From NCBI RefSeq assembly GCF_963662255.1, contig NC_085046.1, forward strand, positions 99,217,324-99,281,323: a stretch of 64,000 bases of DNA, read 5' to 3'. The DNA comes from Cinclus cinclus (taxonomy: Eukaryota; Chordata; Aves; Passeriformes; Cinclidae). Made by a program: the position numbers and the translations under genes. Positions 26,151 through 37,960 of this stretch are shown piece after piece; the stretch's first letter is position 1; each line of letters starts with the position of its first letter. The notes under the pieces were generated by a model. The model saw only the letters and a list, made by a program, of their open reading frames with translations. It was not told where the DNA came from and searched no databases.

Positions 26151-26190
26151 ATGGAATTCCACAGCGTTTTACATCCTCAAACCAGTCAAT
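26151..26190 (-). CDS. Candidate 40-base exon, very tentative
   Basis: Seen: on the minus strand 40 bases lie between an AG at 26191-26192 (after ACATT) and a GTATAT donor (GT at 26149-26150). They encode IDWFEDVKRCGIP plus one base. That leftover T joins the AC opening the next candidate (25818-25994) to make an in-frame TAC codon. A possible exon still further upstream at 26482-26515 ends in phase 0 at GTAAAT, which would fit, but its acceptor is poor. Borders this short arise often by chance, so this rests only on phase agreement. Confidence 0.15.
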
Positions 26191-28012
26191 CTAATGTAGT
26201 CCTTCAGGTTCTAAATTCTGTGAGGTTGATAAAATAGCTTCTCCATGAGCAAAGGGCACCAAAGCCATTCCTTTCTACCATCCATAATTCTTACTTTCAG
26301 TTTAATTAATAATAAACCACTTAATCTTCATTATATATCTCACTGCAACTGTGTCTATGCAACTGCTTTGGTTACTTGGAAGCACTAAGCTACTTGTCCC
26401 CAGTGATTTCCTAATGAACTGTATTCTCCTACTGCATGTCTGAGAGTTTCTCTCCCTTTATTCTCTCCCTTTATTATTTACAGAACCACGTGCACAGGTG
26501 GTCATAAACAATGTGCTACATCCATACATAATTGATACAATGACACCATATTAACCAAACTCATAAACGCAGAGCAACCTTAAAATAAAATTGATTTCTT
26601 CAAAACAGTGTTCTCATGAATTAATACAAATCTCCGTGAGACATTTTACTCTCTTAGGCCTCCAAAACCTTCCCGGACCACAGCAGAGGAAAAGCTGCAG
26701 TATGACCTTCAAGATCACACTGGGTTTTGTTTCTGCCAGAAAGCTGGCAGACTTGCTTGCCACATCCCACACCCTTCCCACATCCCTGCCAGTTGTCTTC
26801 AAGAGTGAAGTCAAATTAACCTTAAAAACCTGAAGTAGTTGGCCAGCAGCTGTGGAAATACTAAAAACAAGGAATTGTTCAGCCAGCCAAATCATTTCCT
26901 CAGGCAACAACGAAGAGAAAATGGAATAGGTAAAAAGCCTTTAGGACCTGGGGGACTTTGGGTATATATATTTGTGCTGGAAGTACTCCCTTCCTGAATC
27001 AGAGAAGGGAAATAGATAAGAGAAGTTGGTATTTCAGGTTAAAAGAAACCCCAAGCAAGCCCACCACTCTCAAAATGCAGCAGTTCTTCCTTCTTTGCTT
27101 GAAAGTCATTGACTGAGTATGACTTTTATTATGTTACTCTTCTAGCTTGAATTCCAGACACCGTACAAAGCACAGAGAAAACAAACTCACTTGTATCAAA
27201 GAAAAACAAAACCAAAACCCAACAATTCACATAACCACCACTTTTTAAAACAGTTCTGCTTATAAAACATTAAAGGAAGAATCATTTGTGTCCAAATGCC
27301 ATTTGAACTGGCACTGCCACCCAGACACATTGCCCAGTATAATCTATAAGACAGATTCTAACCTTCAGGGATATTTTAATCATCACAACCATCCATGGTT
27401 ATCAGCTCAAATTATATGTCCACCACTAAAACGTTCTTCAAGGAGAGTTCAGTGTTCTGGCACTAGTTTTAGGGCATGTATTTCATGACACAATAAGTAT
27501 ATATAAGTCTAAGAAGACCACGACATTTTCAAAATGGCATAAGCATGCCACCCTCATATAAAATATAATAAAAACCTATGTCAGATCAGTGCAGGGGCTA
27601 AAGTTTTATGCAGAGCAGGCATCTGCTGGCAATCACCACCAGTACAGATCCTGGTTGCACACTGCAGCAGGAACACCTTAGGTGCTATTTGTCCCATAGG
27701 GTTTATGCTGGTTTAAAGCCTAAGTAAGCTCCATCAGGGCAAATAGCAGCTTTCCCTGAAAACCAAAAAAAATCCACCCAAACCAGTCCACCCTACATTG
27801 CTACTCAGGACAGCTACACCTGAGTTATTCAGCCTCTCTCGCTGGTCCAGAGAGAAGCAAGGAGCAAGACCAGACAGCTCTAGAGAGAGAACCTTCAGGA
27901 CAGCCCAGACACTCTGTACAGGAGTGCAATTATCCAGATCTGACTCATCTCATGTCTGCAGTTCAGCCGCTTGCACTGCACTTTACTGTAACTGCCATCT
28001 TAAAAAAACCCA

Positions 28013-28042
28013 CCAAACCAAACCAAACCAAACCAAACCAAC
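28013..28042. repeat. (CAAAC)n microsatellite
   Basis: Five to six ACCAA/CAAAC pentamer units immediately after an A-rich run. Confidence 0.9.
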
Positions 28043-31000
28043 CCCCTTTCAGCTGCAGATAGGCATCATCTGCTTAATATAATCATATCGCTCCTTTCCA
28101 AACTCGAGAGATGAAAGGCTTCTCTTTCCAAAAGCTGTGAGACAGCAAATTAAACATTGTGATAAAAGAAGGTTCTGATCAGCAGGTGCCTCCTGTGCTG
28201 GCAGCAGGCAAAGATACTCCTGTCTGTCAGCAAACACGGCAGCCCCCAGACAATGAGGGCTCCCACCTTGGGGCCTCTGCCAGAAACTCTATCACCACCA
28301 GTATCAAGTAGCTGACAGCACACAGCGTTGTATGTGCACAGATTGCCCGAAGGTCACCCAACATTTACCTTATGGTAAAAAGCCAAAATGAGATTATCCC
28401 CATGGATGCCACCTAAAACACACAAACCAAGCTGTAAGGGATGCCAGCGTGTCTGGAGCGATAACCACCCGCAGTGCTTGCACAGGCTGGCAGGAGGGAA
28501 GCACGAAGAAGGAGGCTGCCATGCCTGCTCAGCCCCCTTTGGGAGGAACTCCAGACAGCCCCACTGCACACTTTATGGCCCATGCATTGTGCTTTGCTTT
28601 TTAAAGCCTTGCCCTGTGCGCATGAGGCTGAGTGGCATCGCTTGAACTGCCCCAGTGTACCCAAAGCAGCAGGAACTTTGTTAGGTGGGTATTTCAGCTG
28701 AGGTCTACAGATTGGCACAAGAGTTATTACACTGAAAACCCATGCAGCAGACACCTAAAATGTGGGCAGTCTGATGCCTTAAGTTTTAGCTTTCATATTT
28801 TCCAGATTCTGTACTGCCTTAGTGTATGACTCTGAACTTCATATGAAGCATTAGCAAATTCTCTTCACAGTTTAGTTAGACAAAACAATCCTTTTTCAGC
28901 CCAAGAGCCAAGGACACCATTGCAGCTTCAGGCCCAAGAAGTATAAAAAACAGTGAACTGAGGAGAGGAATCTGGGAGGATGGGACTTCATAACCTGAAG
29001 CTGTAATTGGGCAATAAACCCTGATATATAAATAGAACAAAACTTAAAAAAACTTACAAGTGAAAACTTGTGACTGGTTGTCCATCTTAGGTCCATCTTG
29101 GGTTCATCTTGGGCAGAGCCATGGCTGGGCTCTTGTACTGCCCAAGGTATATCCTCTGAAGGCCTTTTAAAAAAACTACTCTATTCTTTTAACATTGTTA
29201 AAAAGAACAATGCCTCTGTTCCAGGTCAGCCTCTTTAGGCAACAAGTCCTCAGAAAAACAACTTTTCTATCAGAATGAGCACTGCAGAAAAGCTCACTTT
29301 GCACAGACTCCTAAAGTATTATTTTTTAAAATAAAGAGAAAGGGGAAAAAAAATCCATCAAAGTAAGAGGAAAATAAACTATGGAGAAAGAGCTGAAATG
29401 AGATTGGGTTTTTTTTTTATTATTTTTCAGTTGCAAATATAATCTCCATTATGATTCACGTATGTAAATAAATAAATAACAAGTGGATGCCATCCCAGGA
29501 AGAGATATTACTTCACAGCAGTTCAGGAAGTTACTGTCATAGACAAAACCATCCACCATGGACCAGATGCTCGAAAAGACCAGATCATAAAACCTCCCAA
29601 TTTCTGAATAAGGGACCATTTTGTCCTGAATCCTCCTCTGCCAGCTCAATGTGTTGACAACTGAAATTCACAGGTATCTCCACTGCCAACAAGGAGCAGA
29701 GTTTGCAGCTCACCCTCTGCCAGTTCCTGTCACTGTCCCTTCCCATCCCCTCAGGAATGGCCCACACCAGCACCCCACCTGCTGCATCCCCTTTGGTAGG
29801 TGGGACACCAGCAGCACACATCACACACATCCAACTTCTACAGCCAGTCTGGGGAAGCACCACCAGAAAAGTAAATAATCCTGCTCTGGCAGCTCAGGGT
29901 CAGATCAGCTGAACGTGTCTTAACTGTCCCTAGGAAATACTCTCTCTACAAATTATTGAGAGGTATCTTCTGAGTTGTCTGAATAATTTTATGTGCATCC
30001 TCTGAGGTTCTCAGCAGCAATTAAAGGCAGACAGTGCTGGTCAAAAAAAAAAAAAAGTCAAAACTTTTTAGGATCACACACATATTATTAGCAAATGCCT
30101 TTTTAAAACAATTGGCAGTTTGAATTTGTTGCCTCACAACATGAGGAAAACAAACGTCACACCTCACACCAACTAATAATGAGCTGACTTCACCTAGTCA
30201 GTGGACAGACATTTGTGTGGCCCCAAGAATATCGCACTGTTCACCCTACACCAGAAAAAAGCACCATATGGCCTACTATATTGGTGTCATATCTAATTTC
30301 TGAAATTATGTAGGGCACTCTTTCAGAGAAGTAGGTCGCTGTGATATTTTGGATGCAAAGGTCTTTCACTCTTGGAGACCTGAATCAAACTTTCATGTAA
30401 GCATAGTGCTTGTTGCTATGACATAATTGCAGGCTTGTTTATGTTATGAATACTGTGTAATGAAGTCTGCATGCAGTCTCCTCTATTCTGGGATTGAAAG
30501 TACTTTGACTTACGAATTATGGCAAACATTTTCAGTCTGGGTATCTGCTGTCACAGGAACTATTTAGAAGGCAGTGGGGCAGAAAGGCGTGCACAAGGGG
30601 AAGGTGCTCAAGGACGTGATCAAAGGAACAAGAGTACTATTCAAAAAGCAAACTCATCAAAATAAAAAAGTGCATGAGGCAGAATGTTCCTTACATTCCT
30701 CTCCTCTTAAGCCAGGGCTATTCCTAGTAGCCCCCTGCCCCTCTCCAAACTAAACTGATAACTGTGCCTAGGAGTCACTGATCTGACTCAGTACTGACAT
30801 CAGTCCCTGAATACACATTAATTTAATTTGAGACAATACACCAAGTCATCACTATTACTTCCCTTCCCTACGGCTGGCACAGCCCTCTAGTCCTCCCAAA
30901 GGAGTGGGGTATTACCAGAGCAGGAAACACTGGCATAACCTTTCACAGTTAATTTGCTCTTAAGACCTCAGTGCAGGAAAGAAACATCTGGACATGTATC

Positions 31001-32691
31001 AGAACTCTAATTTCCCCACCCAAGGTGGCAAAGGGAGCAGCTCTGCTCTACACAAATGCTTTTGGGTACTGATCTGAAGCTTAGAGATACTGAGATAGGT
31101 TAACATTTTCTTTTCCAACTTACATGCTCCCATACCCAGAATATATATGTGGAAAAGAGTAATTGTCTTTCTCTAGTTGATTCCCTCATCACAAGGGATG
31201 ATAATACCTCAGTAAATACCTCAACAGGGTAACTTCACCTGCAGAGTCATGGGTGAGTCTTGGCACAGTTAGTATCCTCCTCTCACCAAGCCAATATTCT
31301 TACTCTTCACAGAGATGTCTGTAACTTCATTTTAAATGAAGTTTCATAAATCATGAACTATTTCAAGTGGGTAATTGAGAAGGGAAAAAAAAGGAAAAAT
31401 AAAGGAGAGACAAAAAGCGACAGAGCAAGATAAAGGCTATTTAAATATTTTTCTATAGCTTTAAGAAATAATTCTTCAGGAATATGGAAAGAACATTACT
31501 TTGGAGCGGAATATTCAACATCACAGCATTAATTGCTCTACCTGAGAGCATAAAAATAATTTAGCTAGGCTTCTGCTCTCACAGTGGAGCCAAAAAAACT
31601 GATTTCATAAAACTGAGCCACAGTACAAATTTCTTTTCAAAAGGAAAAAGTACTGATTTTCTTTTCCTTCAGTACTTTTTCTCATATTTTCCTTGCGTTT
31701 GTAATAAAAGGCGGTGGAACTAAATATCTAGCCCGTCTAGGAAAAGAAAAGCCAGCTGTCAGAAAGGCCACAAAACTATATAAAATTGTTTTCAAAATGG
31801 AAGTTTCAAAGAGATTAACTACATGACGTGCTCTAGTAGGGAAAAATAATGGAGGGACTAAAGCTACATTCAATGAGGAAAGAAAAAAAAGTCACATTAT
31901 CAAAGGGCAAACCATCACTCAGACCTACTTCAGGGTTTGGAAACCAGATTCAAACACTTCTGTAGGACTGTCTCCCAGGTGCCAACAACACCCCTGAACA
32001 GCCAAACTCCAGCCACTACTTTCTCTCTCTCACATTGCACACAACCACACACATCCCACCACTGCCTGCATCTCCATAAGCCGACCTTCCCAAAGACACT
32101 TTTTCAGAAGAAACCTGTCTGCGCTTCTGGGCATTCAAAGTAGGGAGCCAAAATGGTGGGGAGACTTTGAAGGATCAATGACCTTCAAGTTACTTGGCTT
32201 CACCTGTGTTCTCCTCACTGCAAGGTGGCTGTAATACAGGCCTTGGTGAACAACAGGAGCCGAGCTCTTGGCTCTCAATCCTGCCTCCAAGAAATTAGTC
32301 TGCCTGAGGACAAAGCATCAACAAACTACACTGAGAAAATTTTATGCATGGATAAGAGCAAAGCTAAGGGCAACACCCAAGAAACCAAGCTAAGCCAGAA
32401 CATGGAGTGCTGAAGAGGTTGTATCCAAATCAAAAGGAAAAAACATTTCCTCCTGGTATTCACATTTTTATAGCAGAAATAAACACACAGATCACCTTTA
32501 ACAATAGCTCCAACATCAAGACAGAATTGTTATGAGAGGGTGAGTAAACCACAAAGCACTCACTGGCAGAGATTTGCATTCAGCTGGAGGAAAATCAAAA
32601 CAAAATGTAGGTGCAGGGTAAGTTGGGTGCTAGAGGGGTGCCAGAGGTCCCCATAAGGTACTGAGGTACACTGAAGCATTTAATAGAATAC

Positions 32692-32745
32692 CACTTATAT
32701 TACACTAAGTGTAATATACACTTATATTACACTTATATTGCACTA
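32692..32745. repeat. Short direct and inverted repeat cluster
   Basis: CACTTATATT occurs three times (from 32692, 32719 and 32731; the last followed by GCAC). Inside is an 11-bp inverted repeat, TATATTACACT / AGTGTAATATA, separated by one A (32696-32718). Confidence 0.85.
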
Positions 32746-34324
32746 TATAATACTTTCTCAAAGTCAAATTAGAAAGCTACCTTAGAGTAGAATTTATCTT
32801 CATGAACAAGACTCTGTGCCACCTCGGGTGATTTGCATATTGTTTGCATTGTTTGCCAAATGCCATCAACAACCTCTCAAGCCATTTAAAATTGGTTACT
32901 TCTTATATCTGTTTTAAATTAGCTGTGCAGGTGTATACAGGTTCTTTGGAAAAGTGGTTCAGCTTAAGGGGGAAGAGCAAAACCTTCAGTAAAATCGTAA
33001 TAACTGGAAGATAGACATGCATTTGAAAAAAACACCAAAGCAAGAGAACAACCCTGAGTTGCAAGTTCAAGCAAGCTAAGTAAAGAAAGCACCAAAGTGC
33101 ATTTGCTGTCAGCCTCCATGGGCCAAATCATGAGAGGTACTGCAGCGAGTGTTTATTTGCCAGGGACAGCAGTTACACAAGGCCCCCTTCCTCTCCTGCT
33201 GCCTTACGTAAGCTTCCCTGTCTAGACACAAGCTTGACTTTGACAGAACATGCTGGTCCTACATTTTTCCCGGGACTTTCCTCACCATCTGGAAGCTACA
33301 GGGGAACAACAATGCACTCAACAGCAACTCTGCCTCCCCTCAGCTGTTATATAAAAAGTCTGGGCTCTTAAAGCACTCAGTGGAGGATGAAGAGAGTAAG
33401 AATCTAACTGCTTGGATTTAATTTCTTACTTCAGTGATATTTTCAAGAGGTTTAGCTGTCATGCCAACATAGACAAGAATCAATATTCCTCAGTTACTTC
33501 TGCAAATAAAAAACAGAATCTGGATCAGCCTAAAAAATAAACACAGAGCAAGGAAAAAAAGGAAAAGAGGGGTAATAAAGGACAAGGAAACTACACATAA
33601 GCAGGTTATATATAAACTGTTTTATATAAAACACCTTCTATACCCCACACACTTTTTCAATGCTTCCTGGCAATAACAAATGGCATTTTGTTCTTTGGAA
33701 AATAATACAGCCTAAATCAATGACATGCTGAACTCTAAAGCAAGAATGCACTGAAAGTAACATACGGGTTTGGTTGAGGTCACAATAATACCTTTGCTAT
33801 ACAAGCTAAAATACCATCTTTTACTGGAGTTCTGAGAGAATCCAGCATCCTAATAACTCTTAAGGCAAAACTGGGGTAGAAGAGCATCTATTAGACATGA
33901 GGAATTGGTCGGAGTTCATGTCCCAAGTTCTGTTGTCCTTTGACTCAACACAGACAGACAAAAAAAAAAAACAAAAAAACACCACTACAGTCAATATTCA
34001 TAGCTACTGAAAAATTGTTTTCTGGTAGAAAAAAAAAAAAAGAAAAAAGGTAACAAAGTTGATCTCTTAATTGAAAACACTTGGGCATCCCTTCAACTTT
34101 TGTCTGGGCATTGTTTGACCAATGCTTGCCCATCCTAACCCAGTGGTCTGACATGAGCCAGCCTGTGCTCAAACAGGTGCAGCAGGACTACCAACAGAAA
34201 ATATAATTTTGCATACCTTAACAAATTTCTAGATGCTAGCCAAAAACTCAAATCCAAACAGGATTCTGAAAATTATCCTCTGGAGCCTGTGCAAAGCAAG
34301 GCAAATATCTTTTGAGACAGGCCA

Positions 34325-34361
34325 TAAAATAATAAAAAAAAATAAAAAAAAAATAAAAAAA
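34325..34361. repeat. A-rich (AAAAAAAT)n tract
   Basis: A-runs separated by single T, not preceded by a recognisable retroposon. Confidence 0.9.
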
Positions 34362-37239
34362 GCTGTAGCTGTAAGTGCCTTGTTAGTGGAGCTCGGCAGC
34401 AATGAGGGATTGATCAAGTTGGCTGTCACCAGTGGGAACTGCTATAAAGGCTTTTGGGAGAGGGACTAGGATGGGATGATGAGGTATTTGCTTAACTAAG
34501 GAAAAGAAAAATAGTAATGTTTAATAAAATATATATTTCAGGATATTCACAAACATGAATTTATAGGGTTCATGGCAACTCTACAAACTTGAGAATTTTC
34601 TGCCATGACACAGGAGGTCTGAAGGATCTGATGAAAGGTGAAACAAAAAGCATTTTATTCTTATACATGTATAATAAATAACACCCTTGGCTTTTGTAAG
34701 AAGCCAGTTAAAAATTGTTTGGCATCACCCAAGATTCCTCCTCTTTGATCTCTCTGCCAACATGATCCATACTAAATGAAGAAGCAGAGCTTACACTATA
34801 TATCTGTCAGTAAGATTCAGGAGACGCGTTGGGAGAGGCATCAGGAAGGCACATCATGACATTTTCACCTATGTCATATTTGCAAATTAAGGCAGAGCTT
34901 GCTGTACAAGGAAAAGGAGGACAAAAAGCCATCATGCAAGAGCTGTTAAGTAATGGATGAATAATGCAGAACAATATGATTAAACAAAATGCCATTGTTC
35001 ACTTACATATGTGGAAGAAGGGGGTATATGAACATGTGAACATATTTATGCAACTGTTCTGGTCACAAAGAAGAAGAGAAAGGTGCAAGTGCTTTGACTG
35101 TCAACATGAAACTTCCATCATCCACCCCAAACTGACAGTGTCCGTCTCAGATGCGATTCCTGGTTCTTACAATCCCTCCATTAAAGACTGACAGTCTCAG
35201 CACAGCCGTCTCAGGAGAACAAGGAAATCAAAGAAAGAAGAGTACCAGTGACCCTGTAACAGGAATGGAAACCAGCCAGATGTAGACACACTGGCCCATT
35301 TATTCGCACTGGCAACTCCACAGCTGTACAGTAGCCAAGGACAGTCAGTACCTGCCACCATAAGGAAATGTAGAGAAACTTATTTAAGGAACAATAAAAC
35401 TGAAGTTAAATAAATGATGGACAGACCTTAATTATTCTGCATATAGCCAAAGAAAATGTCTGGCCATATAGCTGTTAAAAAAAAAAAGTGATGAACTAGC
35501 AAGATCTGAATGTTCATAATAATTATGAGAGGGAAGTGAAAAGCTGAATATATCCTGTGTCAGCTTGAACAGTATTAAAATTGTTGCGAGAGGATAGTGT
35601 TTGAACAGCCTGCATGAGATCTCACCTCTCTGTACATGGTACAAGTGTCCACACCACAAAGCCATCAGCCCAGCTGGCACTCTGTTACAGCAAAGAAGTC
35701 AATAGCTCTACCTGACCCAAGCACCAAAGACATAAAAGGTATTTGCTGCCGAGACACTAACGCTGGGCAAGCTCATAGTAGCAGTGTCCATATGTTCAAT
35801 CAATTGAAGTGCTGCCAACAACAAATACTCAAGAATATGAGTCAGATGCCATAAAATTCCACATTTGGCATAAAACCAGACATTTCTTTTAGCAAATAAT
35901 GGACTTCAACATTTTATTTCCTTCTAATTTCTGAGCATTTAGAGCTTCTAAGCATTTTTCAGGAATGTTAGGAATGCACTCTTCAAACACAAGAGCTGAA
36001 ATCTTCCTGAAATCCCAGGATGCTAGCACACAGGCTTTCCAGTAGAAAAGAAACATATACCATGAGAAAAGATGAAAATCAGTAATTTAGCAACACTTTT
36101 GCATAAGCAACTTCAAGATCATCATCCACAGAAAGTCAAGAGGACAGGAGTGCATATCCTTCTTGCCTGAAATCCAGAGTTCAGTGCCAATAACCCATTT
36201 TAACTAAGACTACTTCAACACTTGTACAATAAGTGATTTACTCTCACTTTCTGAACAATATGTGATTTTGATGCTGAAGTTTCACATTGCCATCGTAGGT
36301 TTAGAAGGAGGACTGCAGTTCTGCATGCAAGCACACAACTGAGTTATACTTACCTGCTCTCACTGAGGGGAATAGAAAAACAAACAAGTTTTTATGTTAA
36401 AGGGAACTGTAGCTCAAATAGACTTTTAGTTTTGGAAACATATTTCTTATGAAAGCATTAAATGATCAGAAAGCAGCACACCACACCCAGGTGAGCATCA
36501 CCATTCTGGGGATCACCAGATCTTTCTCTGCACAACCTCAGCTTTCTTGGTGGACCAAAAGCAGTTCATTCTTCATTCTTAACACTTCTTCAGTCTGACA
36601 AGCTCAAAACTTGCAAAACTCAATTGAATATCCTGTTATTGAAGAGAGCTGATGTCTGTCCTGAAGTTAAGATGTGCTATGACTTGGCTACCTTAGATCT
36701 CTGTGACTCAGAGTTGGGAAATCTGCAGTTTCACAGGACAGTGTCCCTTCACAGGATAATAACATAAATAACTGTTTTTCTCGGTTTCATTAAGTTGTGT
36801 ATTTACTTTAAGGAACATTTCTTCACTTCAGAGTCAACAGAGTCCTGTGAATTATTCCTCAGTCATTTCTCAGCATACAGACAGAAGTGCTTCCACAAAG
36901 AGGCAGTGGGTGTGCAGTAAGTCAGCTGATTATCACCCTCCCGTGAGAGCTGCTCTCCTGGAAGCTCCCTGCCCAGCAGAGCGGACACAGAGGACCTCCC
37001 AAGCAGTGACCCAGGGGCTCTCTGTTGCTCAACAGTTGATGCCACTGATTTAATTCACAAAGAGATGCACTGAGACAGAACAATTTGGTTCTCTTCATCC
37101 TTGTACGAGCAATGTTACTGCTGTGCAGTGAACAAAAGCCAAACTATGACTATGTCTGATCAGTTATTAGCAAGTCCACTTCTCCCCTCCTCTCCTCACC
37201 CAACACAAGCTATTTCTTCTATTATTCATTACCCCCATT

Positions 37240-37960
37240 CTCTGTGGCCAGGCCCAGGCAGAGAAGGGACAGAAGGAGAGAATAAACAAACCTGGGGAGA
37301 AGCAGTGGTGAGAGTTGCCACTTGTGGACTACATAAAAGCCTGAGGGACTGGCAGGGTCCAGCTACCCTGTGCTTGTTGCCTTTTACAGACCACCTTGAG
37401 GGCACTTCCCATTTGCCACCCTGAGGTTCCCCCTGAGTGCTGCCCACCTCAGCATCCACCAGCTGCAGGAGCACGGCCATCCCAAGGCTTTTCTGGTGGC
37501 CAGCTACCCCTGGCAGCTTGGGATCTGCAGGGATGGCTACGGATGTGACCACAACGCATCCCTGCAAGCTGCAGCCCCACGGATCTGAGCTTTGATGCGA
37601 GTGCAGTCACAGAATCAGGTCTGAGTCTGAGCTGGATTCACATCTTCAAGCAGCTGGGCTGAAGCTCAGCTTCTCCAATCTCCTCTTCTTCCAGAGCCTC
37701 AGCCCACGCAGGTATCTCTGCGCCCGTCGCAATTAGAACTCCAAATTGCCAGGCAGGCACGGCAGTGACAAATCTCTCTCCGTGCCTTTACACTCCCCTC
37801 AGCCTTTGCCAGATCCAGCAGAGCCTGTAAGATGCAAATGCTTTCACACCTACGTGTTTTGTTTAATCAACCACAGATGCTCAGATTGATTGAGCAGTGA
37901 TTTGCATAGATTAGCGTGATGTCAGTATTTATAATACAGCAGGAATATTATGCCAAAATC
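37240..37960. promoter_or_regulatory. G+C-rich patch followed by paired octamer motifs
   Basis: 37240-37800 is richer in G+C than its surroundings and holds about a dozen CpGs (for example CTGCGCCCGTCGCAAT near 37720). It is followed by an ATGCAAAT octamer (37832-37839) and an inverted ATTTGCAT (37900-37907), with GATTGATTGAG between them at 37884-37894. Octamers are POU-factor sites and TGATTGAT-like cores are PBX/HOX-type sites in known enhancers. No convincing reading frame is seen. Enhancer role is inference. Confidence 0.25.

Larger units (their letters stand above)
26191..37239. other. Mostly non-coding; would hold upstream exons if the minus-strand gene is real
   Basis: No start exon with a signal peptide was found. 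Several minus-strand segments (26614-26910 and around 27190-27330) are open and sit beside GT donors, but two or three frames are equally open, so I do not call them. Otherwise there are simple repeats, plus ATTTGCAT octamers at 32572-32579 and 32831-32838. Confidence 0.5.

Noticed and set aside
27190..27330. Minus-strand open stretch beside a GTGAGT donor
   Set aside because: At least two frames are equally open and partly low-complexity, so there is no basis to choose one.
37680..37715. Very short plus-strand exon-like signal (CTTCTTCCAG ... CAG GTATCT)
   Set aside because: Only about 17 bases between the sites with no coding support.
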